Shown one piece after another: positions 11,598-23,681 of a DNA stretch of 64,000 bases (the first letter of the stretch is position 1; each line of letters begins with the position of its first letter). The notes below the pieces were generated by a model. The model made no database searches and had not been told where the DNA came from. It was given only the letters and a program-made list of their open reading frames with translations. The position numbers were made by a program, and so were the translations under genes. The stretch comes from Acephala macrosclerotiorum (Eukaryota; Ascomycota; Leotiomycetes; Helotiales; Mollisiaceae), in NCBI GenBank assembly GCA_014904845.1, contig MU119221.1:248001-312000 (forward strand). The letters run 5' to 3'.

Positions 11598-11856
11598 TTT
11601 TAGAACAGATGCTGCTCAGAAATCACTCGAATAAGATCTCAACAAGGTCTCTGGATAGCTTTAAATATAAATTATTACTCGAAGCACAACAACTTTTGCG
11701 GCAAGGCACTCTTGTACTAACTCTTGCAAGATATGCAGTCGCACCCTAGTGCTTATCAGTGATATCAGTCGCAAATCCGGACCCTACTTCATTCAATGAG
11801 GCAAAAGAGATGGATGGTCGAATATAATTTCATCCCGAACTTTTAATTCCCAGACT

Positions 11857-12032
11857 AGGGCAGAAAGGCGGGGCAGAACAAGGTGCATAACAAGGTGCAA
11901 AACAAGGTACAGAACAAGGTACAGAACAAGGTGCAGAGACAAGGTGCAGAAACAGGGTGCAAAAACAGGGTGCAGAGACTAGTGCTGAAACAGGGTGCAA
12001 AAACAGGGTGCAGAGACTAGTGCTGAAACTGG
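11857..12032 (+). repeat. 13-bp minisatellite, locus 2 (diverged)
   Basis: Tandem copies of a unit near GGTGCAGAGACAA and GGTGCAAAAACAG, interspersed with ACTAGTGCTGAAAC. It is related to the 2.2, 17.6 and 54.1 kb arrays but more diverged, and it lacks their shared GGGATTG flank. Confidence 0.7.
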
Positions 12033-12514
12033 GCACAAAACACATTTGATTCGCTAGTCGCCACGTGCTTAGTTCTTGACGTCGCGTAAGCTAAAATTAG
12101 AGGTTAAAGTAACACAACAAAAGTCCGCAAAAGTGAGCGAATGCAAGTATCAATATTGCAAGCTTATCTCCTAGCCCCACACTTCTTCACAATCCGGGTC
12201 CCACCGACTGAAAGTAGTCCTTATTGCATCCAAGCGATTGATAATTTGAAAATCGGCAGTTGTTAGTAACAATGAGTCGTGTTTGGGATCTCTGCCTGCC
12301 TTGGGTTGTTATAGAGAATATATTGTCGTCACCCGAGGGATTGGATGTTGTGGGGTCTAATGAAGGAAAAGGTTTCTGCCAGGTTACATAACTAAGCGCA
12401 AGCGCATCAATACTGCAAGCCATCACAAGTATCCTTCTCTTCTGCCGGTACTCTGTTCCAAAATCCTTACCTGCCTATACGAAGCTCGAAACTCATACAG
12501 ACTCCTTTGGAACT

Positions 12515-14341
12515 ATGCAAACCGACGATATTTCTGAAATGGAAATGGAGGAGCAACCTGTTTCGGTGAAGAGGGGATGGAGGTTCCATGGAACATTTGG
12601 GACTTTGGCACTCCTTAATCTTATATGTGCTATTGATGCCACCATTTTCTCAGTAGCATTACCTGTAAGAGACTGCTCAAACTGTCCTGGCACTATGCTG
12701 ATTAGACTTCAAGATAATAGCTACAGATTTGAAAGGCACTACTGCTATCCAAGCTTTCTGGGTTGGGACTTCGTTTCTCTTGTAAGCTCGAGGCAACCTC
12801 TTACTTCACAAGTATAAGCACTTACACAACCACAGATGCTCGACAGTCTTTCAACCTTCATGGGCATCCTTCTCGCACATTATCGGTCGAAAGTCGGTCC
12901 TCCTAGCAGCCCTATTATTTTTTACTATAGGCACCATCATCGCATCAATTGCTAAGACAGTATCCCTATTACTCGTGGGAAGATGTGTGCAAGGTATCGG
13001 CGGCGGGGGCCTTGTCGCCCTCACCTATGTTGTTATTACTGATATGGTTACTCTCCGAGAGCGAGGTAAATACATGTCTGTGATTTCACTCCAGTGGGCC
13101 ATTGGATCTGTCATCGGTCCAGTCATCGGTGGCGCTCTCGCGGAGAAAGTCACCTGGCGATGGATTTTCTGGCTCAACATTCCATTCTGTGTGATCGCTG
13201 CCGTAGGTATCCCTATTTGTCTCAGGCTGTATATCAAGGAAGGGTCGATCAGGACGAAATTACGTACCTTCGACTGGTTTGGATCTTTCCTCTTCATCGC
13301 TGCGCTGACAAGTTGTCTCGTTCCAGTAACATGGGTCAGTATACCATCCGCGCTCTATTCAAAGCATCAATTTGACATCTGCAGGGCGGTGTAATGTACG
13401 ACTGGTCATCATGGCGAACTCTTGTCCCACTTCTCCTTGGCATCTTCGGCCTCATTGGTTTCACCATATATTCTGTCTATATATCCACCGAACCGCTCAT
13501 ACGCCGCACCCTCTTCAACACCCCCACCGCAATTGTCGCCTACATCGGTACCCTAGTTCAAGGCCTAATCGTTTGGTCGCTCCTCTACTACATGCCCCTC
13601 TACTTCGAGGTCGCGAAAAACTACTCGCCCATCATCTCCGCCATCGCCATCTTTCCCTTCACCTTCACCGTCGCGCCCGCTGCCGTCGTCGTCGGTCTTG
13701 TAATCACTAAAACCGGTCACTACAGGCACTCACTCTGGATCGGATGGTTCCTCACAACCCTCGGCATGGGCCTCCTTATCTGCCTCAGCCAATCAACCAA
13801 TATGCCCTCTTGGACCTTCCTCTCTCTCGTCGCTGGCATCGGGCTCGGCATGCTCTTTAGTGCGCAAGGCTTCGCCGCCCAAGCCTCGGCCTCCAACGCC
13901 GACCTGCCTTTCGCCGGCGCTATGTATAGTTTCTTCCGGGCCTTCGGGCAAACGCTCGGTGTTGCCATCTCTGGCGTCATCTTCCAGAATGTCTTAAAGA
14001 AGAGAATCCTCGCTACCGCATACTCGACGTTCGCAGATGAGTGGTCTCGGGATGCGAGTTCGTTCGTGCAGGTCGTGAAAGCGTGGAGCGATATTGGGGA
14101 GGAAGGAGTGATGAAGGAGGTGGTGATTAGGGCTTATATTGAAAGCTTAAGGATGGTGTGGTGCATTATGTGTGTGCTGGCTGGGGCAGCGTTTATTGCG
14201 AGTTTGGTGTGGACGAGGGAGATTAGTTTGGATAGGGAGTTGGAGACGGAGCAGGGCTTTAGGTATGATAGTGACAAAAAGGGGCCGACTGTGGATGGGG
14301 AGGCCACTTCAGCGTCTAGGTCATGGGTATATTCAGGATAA
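12515..14341 (+). CDS. DHA2-type MFS efflux transporter
   Basis: Four exons (12515-12664, 12714-12781, 12836-13334, 13385-14341) give 557 residues. After a short acidic N-terminus come hydrophobic segments starting LLNLICAIDATIFSVALP. The motif GRCVQGIGGGGLVALTYVVI and a following SVIGPVIGGALAEKVTWRW match motif C of drug:H+ antiporters, and GRKSVLL is close to motif A. About 14 hydrophobic spans and the length fit the DHA2 family of multidrug or toxin exporters in the plasma membrane. The substrate cannot be read from sequence. No biosynthetic cluster is visible next to it. All introns are 48-54 nt and keep frame. Confidence 0.85.
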
Positions 14342-14840
14342 ATCAATACCCAGGATCGAGACCCAGAACGGGAAACGGGCATTGGGGCGGCTTTTTGCCG
14401 CATTGTAACCTTGCTTTCCACGCCGCGTTGTGATTGTTCTACTGTCAGTTGAGAACTCGTATTCAGGTGATATTGGTGGAGAGTGTACTGAGACGGTGAT
14501 CAATGTGGGAATGAGGTCTCACGCTCGATCGAGCATCGGCTCATATGGGGTGTCTCAGCTGGACTGGATGCACTAGCGAATTCACTTTATTAAGGGAACA
14601 TTCCCACTTAGCTAGATGGGCAGATTAGACATCACAATACCACTCCTTTTGCCCTCTCAACTGATATCTACAGGCGATCTTGGCTTGTGAAATCAGATCC
14701 GCAAGCCCCAGGAGACCCGGCGATGGGGAGCCAGTACTTCAGGGGTGAGTTGTGTCTACGGTCTTTTCATCGGGAGATCTTTGCTGGGCTGCTCCTGGTG
14801 AAATTGCCACAGGATATCCTCTAGGGATCGATTACAACTC
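14342..14840. other. Intergenic between transporter and hAT-like element
   Basis: Normal base composition up to the target-site duplication at 14841-14848. I see no gene or repeat here. Confidence 0.4.
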
Positions 14841-14848
14841 TAGATGAC

Positions 14849-17326
14849 CAGGCTCGGCTGTAATACCTAATTTCCGGTATCGATACAATATTGATGCCAG
14901 AATCGTAAAATATTAATATTATCGATAAAGTATCGATTTTTAGCGAACTTATTACATAATATACTTCTCTTTTTTTCTTAAGATAAACTCTATTATTTCC
15001 ACGAGAAGTTTTTCTTACGATACTACGTTGTATAAAGCATTTTTTCTTCGTACGATTACTATTATTATTTTTATTACGTCTATTATTTTTAAACAAATTA
15101 ATTTCAAAAAAAGTATTTAAAATTTTATTCTTTTTTTAATACTTTAAATACTTTCGTATTTCAATCGTTTTCGATTTTATTTACTTTCTATTTCAATTTA
15201 TTATACGACGAGTTTTTAAAAATACTTTTTTTGATTCATTATTTATTAATAAAATTAAAAAAATATTAATAACTATAAATAAAAATTTTAATTAACATTA
15301 TTTTTACGTATTTTAATACTATTAAACGAAAATTTTTCTCTTACTAAAATCGTACAATTCAAGTGAATTATAGTTTTTATATTCGTTTTTACTTGCAAAT
15401 TAAATAATTACTCGAAAAAATAAAATAATTCGATTAAAAGTATTAAATTCTAATAATTCACGAGATAAATTATCGTACGAAAAAATCGAAAAAGTAAATA
15501 AAATTATAATTTTTTTTTTATATTTTTTTTAAAACTTTTTAATTTTAATTAAAATCGATTTTGATTACTTTTTTGATTAATATATTTTAATATACTTCGT
15601 ACGATTACAAAAATTTAAAATTAATATAGTAATATAAATTAAAAATATATTAATTTTTATATAGTAATTATTAAAAACTTTGTATATTATTTTAATTTGA
15701 TAAAAAAAATTTTATTTTTTTTTATTTTTACTTTTTTTATATTTAATTTATTATATAAAAATTAGTTTAATTATACGAAAAAAAAAAAAAATAAAATTAA
15801 AAAAAGTAAAATTTTTTTTAATAATAAAAATAGTTCGTTGAAAAAAAGTAAAAAATTCTTTAATCGTACGAAACTTTTTTTAATCTTTAAAAATCAAAAT
15901 ATTTTTTTAAGTTTTTTTTTGTAGTTTTAATAATATTTTTTTATTGTAAATTGTAAATTAAATAATACAAAAAGTATTTAATACTAATTATTTTACTTCG
16001 TACGATTATTTATTAAAATTAATCTTTTTGTAAGCGTATGAAATTTTTTTGTTTTTTTAATCGATTTACGAATATAAATTACGATATTATATATTTAATT
16101 AAATAGATTTATAAATTTAAATTAAATTTTTATTATTTTTATTATATTAAAAATTTTAATCTTTTTTTATTAATTGTACGATTTAAAATTATTTAAATTA
16201 ATTACATTTGTAAATAAAAAAATTTGTATAATAAAATTAATAATATAATTAAAATAATAAATATGTTAATATTTTATTTTTTAAATTAAATTGAGTATAT
16301 TTTTTAAATTTTTTTAAATTAATCGATAAAAAATATTATTTGTAAAAATATTATTTTTGACGATAATTTCAAGTTTTCGTACAATATTATAATTTTTAAA
16401 GATTGATTAAAAAATAGTAAATTGAATTTTTAATTATAATTAAAAAAAAATTTTAAAGTGAAAAAAACTTTTTGTTTTTTTTGATTGTACGTAGTAAAAT
16501 AAGTATAGATTATTAATAAAAATTAGCGATTTAAAGAGATTCAAATATTAAAAAAAATATAAATATATAAAAATATTATTTAAAATACTCGTACAATATT
16601 TTAATACTTTTTTTTAAATTTTTTTGATTAAATTAATAATTTTTGAATAAACGATCGTAATTTTATTTTTAAAAATTCAATTTAGTATTTAATAAAAAGT
16701 GTAAAATTTTAATTATTTAATAAAATAAAAAAATAAATTTCGTACGATAATAAAAATAATTAAAATTTCAATGAGAATTAACGTATTAAAACAAGTTTTT
16801 AAGATTTTAATATCAAATTTTTTTTATTAGTTTTATTAGTTTATTAATAGTATTGTTTTAATTATTTATTAATCGCTATTTGATTTTTGTTTAAAGTTTT
16901 TTTAATAATAATTTGATAAAAAAATTTTAAATACTTTTTTATATTTTTTATTATAGTAATATTATACAACGAGTTTTTTATTAAATTAATATAATGAGTA
17001 TAATAAAAATAAATTTAATTCTTTTTTTTAATCGAATGACGATAGTATTTTCAAGCGAGAAATCTTTATTTCGTATTATAGTTTTAAGTAGTTGTAATTA
17101 ATTTTATTGAAATAAAAACTATAAAAAAAATATTTTGAAAATATAATTTAAATAAAATCGTCGTATGAAAAGAGAGAAGTAAAGAGAAGAGGAATTGTAG
17201 AGTGCGGGGTAAAAAAGCGGTGTAAGAATCGATTTTTTATCGATACGTATCGATATTTGTAATATTTGATTAATACTATTTAGTATCGATACTGTATTGA
17301 TGTTTTAAGTATCGAAGTCGAGCCTG
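14849..17326. mobile_element. RIP-degraded hAT-like DNA transposon
   Basis: A 2478-bp, extremely AT-rich block bounded by inverted ends: CAGGCTCGGCTGTAATAC on the left, and the reverse complement of the right end reads CAGGCTCGACTTCGATAC. It is flanked by an exact 8-bp direct repeat, TAGATGAC, at 14841-14848 and 17327-17334. An 8-bp duplication with short inverted ends starting CAG is characteristic of hAT transposons. The subterminal regions carry repeated TATCGATA motifs. The interior is almost free of CpA/TpG but keeps many CpG (six exact TCGTACGA palindromes), the signature expected of RIP. No transposase frame survives. Confidence 0.8.
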
Positions 17327-17334
17327 TAGATGAC

Positions 17335-18139
17335 ATGATGGAGAGTTACGAAAGAGTACAGAGTGTCAATAGAACTGGTTTGTATCTACGCCTTCCTAGG
17401 CTTCGGCTGTATGTCTCCGAAGGAAGGTTGGTTCGGTTAGCAACCAAGGTCGCTTGTGTGGTGTGGTGTAGTGTGGTGGACAGTGTATGATCACCTGACC
17501 ATTTCTCTCAATTCTCCCCACAATCCAATCCCTGTCTCGCTCCTTGTTTCTGCTCCCTGTCTCTGCTCCCTGCTTCTGCTCCCTGCTTCTGCTCCCTGCT
17601 TCTGCTCCCTGCTTCTGCTCCCTGCTTCTGCTCCTTGTCTGCGCTTGACCATAAGCCCTATGCCCCACTTGGGCTGACGTGGTGATGGAGACAGCCCAGC
17701 ATATCATCAGGAGCCAAAATCTGCCACCAAAAGGTTAAGGGGAGCCGGATACCGGCCAGAGGTTGGAGATCCCGTTGTAGCACCAAATTCGAGAGAACTC
17801 TGGTCTAAATTTGGCAGTCTTCAAGGTGGACCACATGGGTCACAGCTTTCGTGTAAGCAGAATGAGTCGACCCCTACAACTGTTCTTGGACGCGCTAATC
17901 TTCCACACTTGATCCACCAAGACTAATCCAAGAAGACAAAGGAAAGAATATTTGCAAATCCCGATCGCTTAATAGAATGCACAACTTAGCATAAATGGAC
18001 GCTTTCTCTCCTTGGAAAGAGCCGAATTCCACAATTGTCGTATTATCTTTCCTCAAATTACGTCGCAGAGAGATATCTGCCCCCAATATAATCCAGCCTA
18101 CCCCTTGAACCTACTCGCGGTCCAACCACCAATTCCAGT
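17335..18139. other. Intergenic with minisatellite locus 3
   Basis: Between the hAT-like element and the chromodomain gene. It contains the 13-bp array at 17529-17645 and otherwise no supported gene. Confidence 0.4.
17529..17645 (-). repeat. 13-bp minisatellite, locus 3
   Basis: About nine copies of TGCTCCCTGCTTC (the reverse of the locus 1 unit). Read on the minus strand, the array ends CAGGGATTGGATTGTGGGGA, which resembles the flanks at loci 1 and 4. Confidence 0.85.
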
Positions 18140-19702
18140 ATGGATTCTGTTTCATCCAAAAGTCCATCTCGTACGCTTGAACAGAATTCGGTCGGGCCAG
18201 CCACCAGAACGATCCTGGGACATGGAGAAGGCATGCGCTTGGTCGCCACGTGCATGTGGAGGTCTCAAAGTTCTCAAATGAGCATCTGCGATGTTTACGA
18301 ATGGCTTGCTGAAAAGTATCCGGAATACCAATATCCAAAATATAAGATTCGTAAGGTTCTGCTACACGATTCTGAGAGAGAGCAGCCTAGGTTCATGATT
18401 ACCAACAAACGTCGCCTTCCGGGAGTCCCATGCCGATGGGCAATTCGGCCAGGAATGGAGCCTGAACTTCGCCGTCTGTGTGACCCTCCCCTTGGAAGAG
18501 AGCCTCAAGATCCCCAATCCTTGGATGACAGGTGTGATCGCGCTGAAGATCATCAACCTCTTCGAAACCAGCGCTCAACACTAGTCAGCATGACTGAGGC
18601 CGAGAACAGTAACAAGACAAGCTTCGATACAGCAAGCAGTGCAAATGCCGTTCTCCGACAGAGACATCGAGATGGTTTCAGGACCCCTGACAGCAACAGA
18701 AAACGCATGTTGTACACCAAAGCGGCGATAGCATTAAGAAAAGGGATGGTGGAGCTAGGACGAGTGAAGATTGATGGGGATAGTATGCACAACCTTCTTC
18801 CTCGGTCGATAGCCGACGAACTCAGCTTACCTCTGCATTTCGGCGGCGCTATAAGAATAAGAGTCGGCAACCGCAGCATTCCGATTAGTCAATACTGTCG
18901 ATTCAGCATCCTAGTGGCTGGCGTTGAAACAACAATCAATACATGTGTGGTTTCCGAGCTACCTTCCCTACTACTAGGTAGGGCATGGATTCAAGAGGTC
19001 AGATTGCTGAGAGACTTTGAAAACCACACACTATATATCCCAGGGCCTCTTGGGAATCTGAACGAGCTTCCCGATCCTGCACCTACAACCGAGGCCGACA
19101 CAGATTTTGTAACGGGAGAGTACCAGGGGGCTCCAGTGGTTGGGGAGTTGCCAACGGCTGCGGAAGCTGGGAAGTGCGAGCTCAGCGAATTAGCAAGCAC
19201 TTATGAGTCCATTGACTCTGCCACAGGAGACGAGACGATAAGTGAGGATGAAGTTTGGGAGGAAGCTGTCTCCCGTCAAAGCTCGGATGACCTTTATTCT
19301 GTTGATCGTATACTGGCAGAGAAGCAAGAGGATGGGAGAACGTATTACCTAATCCTTTGGGATGGTTATACAGAAGACGAGTCCACGTGGGAGCCGCTGC
19401 AGAATATAATAGACACGTTGCTACTTGATATCTGGCGAGAGAGAAAGGTGCAAGAATTGCGTGGGATAGCGCCGGCCTTCGACCTGGTGAAATTTGAGGA
19501 ACGGCGACAAGAGAGACTGGGTCTAACTTTGCGCAAACGACGGTCAAAACTCCAAGTAAAGCGTGTAAGTATACCGGTGTTTGTCTTCTGAGTCGATGCT
19601 GATGATGATCTCTTTTAGAAGCGTGATCCATGCGACACGAACCACACTAGTCGCATTACAAAAAAACGGCGCACAACTATATTTCCTGGCATGCTCAGCT
19701 AG
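18140..19702 (+). CDS. Forkhead-like / retropepsin-like / chromodomain fusion protein
   Basis: Exons 18140-19564 and 19619-19702 (GTAAGT..TTTTAG) give 502 residues. Residues 48-90 (SICDVYEWLAEKYPEYQYPK, then YKIRKVLLHD) resemble the helices of a forkhead winged-helix domain. Residues about 204-320 look like a retroviral-type aspartic protease fold: VELGRVKIDGDSMHNLLP with Asp214, then RIRVGNRSIPI, and LPSLLLGRAWI like the LLG.DWL of Ty3/gypsy proteases. The usual D-S/T-G triad reads D-S-M, so activity is doubtful. Residues 386-437 (YSVDRILAEKQEDGRTYYLI, LWDGYTEDESTWEP) are a well-formed chromodomain with its aromatic residues. The tail is basic. It lies between two RIP-degraded transposons yet is itself intact. 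Possibly a domesticated retroelement-derived chromatin reader. Confidence 0.7.
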
Positions 19703-20133
19703 GCGCTATCTTCAATGTACCGGCGACTCAACCATGGCCATTACAGCGCGAAGACTCGGAATCCCATTGCGCCCGGTACTAGGATTGTCGATGTTTCCTG
19801 GAGAGCCGTCGTATAGCATATCCTGGAAGACGTGGCAGAATTCCCTTTTTTCGCTCATGATGAATGATTTGTATTTCTTGAAAAATAAAATCTTCCCCAT
19901 AATCTAGAAAAATTTTTTCCACCTCAGTCATTTAGCGCATTAGTAATCACGGACCAGACTCGTCGTTCGTAGCCTATTTGTCGAATTTTCTTACCAAGTA
20001 CTCAGTCGGAATAATGGCTCCTGGTTACAAAGAATAAAACGAATCGCAGGTTTATTAATTATTAATTATATTTGTTTTTATGGCTGGCTTTGAGTTTTCA
20101 GGCATTGATCGGTTTTGGTCTCATGGTGTGGGT
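19703..20133. other. Intergenic, no gene seen
   Basis: Between the chromodomain gene and the second AT-rich element. Open frames here show no protein-like character. Confidence 0.35.
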
Positions 20134-21332
20134 AACCGAGATCCCGTGCCAAATCCCGTTCCCACCAAAATCCCACTTTAATATAAACAATAAAATTTAA
20201 ATATTTCTACTACCTTTTAATAGAATTGTATATATATTTCAATTTATTATAATATATTATAAATTTTTGAAATATAAATTTTAATATTTAATATATAAAA
20301 TAAATTTAATATTATTATATAATATAATTTTATATTAATAAAAATCTTTTAAATATAAAAATTATTTAAATATATATATTATATAATTAAATATAAAAAA
20401 AATTCAAATTTTATATTAATTTTATAAATAAATATATATTATATTAATTAAATAATAAATAATATTATTAAAACGCTATTATTATAAATATAATATTAGT
20501 TTAATAGTTACGTGCAATACTAGGCTGCATTGGGACTAGCCAATTGTGCTAGAGTTGAAATTGTATTTTTCGATTTTTATATATTTTTTTAAAAAACAAA
20601 TTATTTTATATATATATATTAAAAATTAAAAATTTTATATACGTTTTTTATTTTATTTTTTATTCGAATAAATATTTTTTAATAATATTAACAATTATAA
20701 AGTTTTATTAATAATAATAAAAAAAATTATTTTAAAAATTAAATTAATTTATATATAAAAAAAATTATTTTATTTAATTTAATAAATTTTATAATTTATA
20801 AATTATTAAAAAAAATTATATAAAATTATATAATAATTTTAATAATTTTTTTAAATAAAATATTAAAAATATTTAAATATAATTATATAATAATATTAAC
20901 GCTTAAAAATCTTTTTTTATATTTATTATAAAGTAATAATATTAAATTTTTAAATTAAATATAATATATATATAATTATATATATAATTATTAATAAATT
21001 TATATTATTTTAATATTTTTTCAAAAATTAAAAATTATAAAATCTTATTTTTAATTTAAATTATTATAAATTGTTCAAAGATTATTTCTGATTTATTATT
21101 ATTTTTATAAATAAATTTTTTAAAATATAATATTTATTAGATATAATATTAATATTTATATTTAAAATTTATTATATTATATTTTTTATTAATTATAATT
21201 TGACTATTTTATAAAAATAAGAAATTTTAAACAGTTTTTCAATTATATTATTAATTATTTTATAATTAATTATTAAAGTTTTACGAAAAATGAGATTTTG
21301 ACAGGGACGAGATTTGTCACGGGATCTCGGTT
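20134..21332. mobile_element. RIP-degraded element with about 45-bp inverted ends
   Basis: Left end AACCGAGATCCCGTGCCAAA (20134 onward) matches the reverse complement of the right end (to 21332), AACCGAGATCCCGTGACAAA, and the similarity continues through about 45 bp. The interior is nearly pure A/T and, unlike the 14.8-17.3 kb block, has almost no CpG (seven counted). A less AT-rich island lies at about 20509-20563. A TA dinucleotide lies at the left border (20133-20134) and within TTTAA on the right, so a TA target duplication is possible but not clean. No transposase frame remains; about 1.2 kb. Confidence 0.75.
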
Positions 21333-21446
21333 TAATGCGGCTCTTCGGTTTAGCTCGAGCCCCTCTCCATCTTGTCGGTTCAACACCGACGCGTCTTGAT
21401 CCAAATCGTGATGAATCTTACATTTGCTTTTTTTCTTTGAAATTCC

Positions 21447-23681
21447 ATGATGAAAGATCTCACGGAGAAAGTTGAAACTCTTGAGAAACGACTCGACGAG
21501 TTAGGTGACGTATTCGACGTCATCCTAAAATCTCTCGCCGGCGAACATGGCAAGCAACGCCACTCGGCGCGCATTAATGCCTCGAGCGGACGGCCGGATT
21601 GGGTGGAGGAAATTTTCAAGTGCTTCAATGAAATTTCAGCAGAATTAAGGAGCGTTGAGAAGACACTCGGCACACGCACATTCACTGACAGTGTGCATTC
21701 GCAAAGCGATGCGTCGGCGACGAATGCCGGAGCTGCACCTGACCACGAATCTCCCTCACAAGGTCAGCCTGAGACGGAGCAGGTGTCCCAGGCTGAAAGC
21801 GGACGGCCAGAATCAGTGGTCACCGATGTACCTGAGCCGTTGGAGAACCCATCGGCCACTGCACCTCCAGACCACGATATCATTTCAATCGAACCTCCCA
21901 ACCTCCCAACTCAACTTGGTAACACACGACTTCATCCGCAGTTAGAAGACGAAACCGTGCCAACATTTCGCTGCAAGTACAAAGATATCAGCCAAACTTT
22001 AAACGAAGCGAAGTTCGAGAAATTTTCTTCCGACCCAAATGTCAAAGAAAAGGGCTATTTCAAGCTTATAGTTCAAGACCTACCACCTCTCACTATAGAA
22101 GAAGCCTCTCTTAGTCAGCCAGGGAAAGACCATTTCACAAACTTCTCTTGCCATCGGGATTCTCAAGGGTTCGTCGTGGTGACGAAAGGACAGAAGCGAG
22201 AAGTCCTATTACCTAGCTTGCCATTTCCTCGAAGCCGAAGGTCCTGGTCGCGAAGTGAACTAAGGGAGTTCTGGGAAAGCACACTAAAAGATCCCCCGCC
22301 AAATATGCACTACATCATCGGGGATCCTCTCTTTCCAGACATTGAACTAAGCCCAGGAAAACGGCTGGAACGGATAGGCGGTCGAGAGATTCGCGGAGTT
22401 GGGACAACATACACTTACCTAAGTCCTGGAATATCATTTTCTATCTGCCATAGTGAAGATGCCGATTTTGGCTCAATGAGCCTCCTACGAGCCGGCGCGA
22501 TCAAACCCTGGCTCTTTATCAAACCGGCTTATAACGAAGAACTGGAGCGCCACATGCGTCAAGAATTTCCAGAAATGGGGCATTGCTCCCAAGGCCTTCG
22601 CCAGCTTAGCCGTATTATCCCCCCGAGCAAACTAGATGAGTGGGGGATTGGGTATTCTCTTAGCTATTGCGCACCAGGAGAACTCATAGTAACGCTGCGA
22701 GGAACCCGCCACCAGGCCGGGAACGTGGGACCCAACTACGCTCTTGCAATCAATATTCTATATGGTCCTTCACCAGACATCCCTCAAGATTACCGGTTTT
22801 GTGACACAAGCTGCGGACCCCGTGCATTGACAAAAGCCCACTTTCGATTTCGTGAAGAAGGACCACTGGTCGAGGTTCAAAGAAACAAAAGGACACGTTT
22901 ACAGCCAGAGAAACTCACGGCAGTCCAATCGAATATTGCCGGGACAAAAAGAAAGGCTTTGCCGGCCAAAAGCCAGTCGAGGAAAGCCCAAGTTACGCCT
23001 AAATTGGGCAGCCTTTTTGAGGTAGTTTGTGGGAAGGAGGCCTTTCATCACTTGTGCTCTCTGATCTGCAGCTGGAGGGATCGATCGAAACCGTTGTTCG
23101 AGAATGACGACGGCAGGGCTCCCGCTGTACAACTCGTACAAGTTATTGTTGCCTTAGAGAAAAGATCACAGCTCAACGAGTTCTTGGACCGCTTCGCGAA
23201 GGTTAAGCTAGCTGAAATCGTCGACGAAGGGAAGAAGGGCCGGACGCGTGCGGATCCAGAGGCCATTACAAACCTCATAAATGGCCTTAGGTGGCAGCAC
23301 AATAAGAAGAACCGTGTAAAGTTACATCATTACCTTGAAGAGGGCCGGCGATGGAAAAGAATATGTGGCAGTTTCGACGGCCTCTTGTGCCTCATTCCTC
23401 CGAACCGGAGGGACGGGGAAAGTCTCCAAGTATCCGGCCATATATATCAAGAGCTATCTGACAAAGATATTGAGCTGCTTTACTCTCTTTTGAAATCCAA
23501 TAAGTTCGTACAGTCTATGTGTTGCATAGGGAAAACCTTTCAAGCATCGATTTGGTCTAACGCGGAAGTCCCTGAGTTTAAATGGGAGAGCGAGGATCTT
23601 CAAACGATCGCCCGATTACCTGTAAAAGACTTGGCTACTTTTATGGAGGAGTTTCCAAGTAGGAAAATACGACCGGCCTAA
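21447..23681 (+). CDS. JmjC-domain protein (N-terminal part of a JmjC-SET protein)
   Basis: A single open frame of 744 residues. It starts with a coiled coil (MMKDLTEKVETLEKRLDEL) and a disordered Ser/Pro/Glu region to about 170. The JmjC core spans about 290-450: LSPGISFSICHSEDADFG supplies the iron-binding pair His335 and Glu337, AIKPWLFIKP supplies a 2-oxoglutarate-type Lys353, and TRHQAGNVG supplies the distal His422. All three expected iron ligands are present, so Fe(II)/2-oxoglutarate oxygenase activity, for example histone demethylation, is plausible. The last about 100 residues match the start of the 38.4 kb copy, where the frame continues into a SET domain. Here a short deletion before 23681 shifts frame and truncates the protein. 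Confidence 0.7.
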   Translation: MMKDLTEKVETLEKRLDELGDVFDVILKSLAGEHGKQRHSARINASSGRPDWVEEIFKCFNEISAELRSVEKTLGTRTFTDSVHSQSDASATNAGAAPDHESPSQGQPETEQVSQAESGRPESVVTDVPEPLENPSATAPPDHDIISIEPPNLPTQLGNTRLHPQLEDETVPTFRCKYKDISQTLNEAKFEKFSSDPNVKEKGYFKLIVQDLPPLTIEEASLSQPGKDHFTNFSCHRDSQGFVVVTKGQKREVLLPSLPFPRSRRSWSRSELREFWESTLKDPPPNMHYIIGDPLFPDIELSPGKRLERIGGREIRGVGTTYTYLSPGISFSICHSEDADFGSMSLLRAGAIKPWLFIKPAYNEELERHMRQEFPEMGHCSQGLRQLSRIIPPSKLDEWGIGYSLSYCAPGELIVTLRGTRHQAGNVGPNYALAINILYGPSPDIPQDYRFCDTSCGPRALTKAHFRFREEGPLVEVQRNKRTRLQPEKLTAVQSNIAGTKRKALPAKSQSRKAQVTPKLGSLFEVVCGKEAFHHLCSLICSWRDRSKPLFENDDGRAPAVQLVQVIVALEKRSQLNEFLDRFAKVKLAEIVDEGKKGRTRADPEAITNLINGLRWQHNKKNRVKLHHYLEEGRRWKRICGSFDGLLCLIPPNRRDGESLQVSGHIYQELSDKDIELLYSLLKSNKFVQSMCCIGKTFQASIWSNAEVPEFKWESEDLQTIARLPVKDLATFMEEFPSRKIRPA

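Noticed and set aside
14821..15096. Lys/Asn-rich frame at the left end of the hAT-like block
   Set aside because: A product of AT-rich RIP sequence; no transposase motif can be seen.
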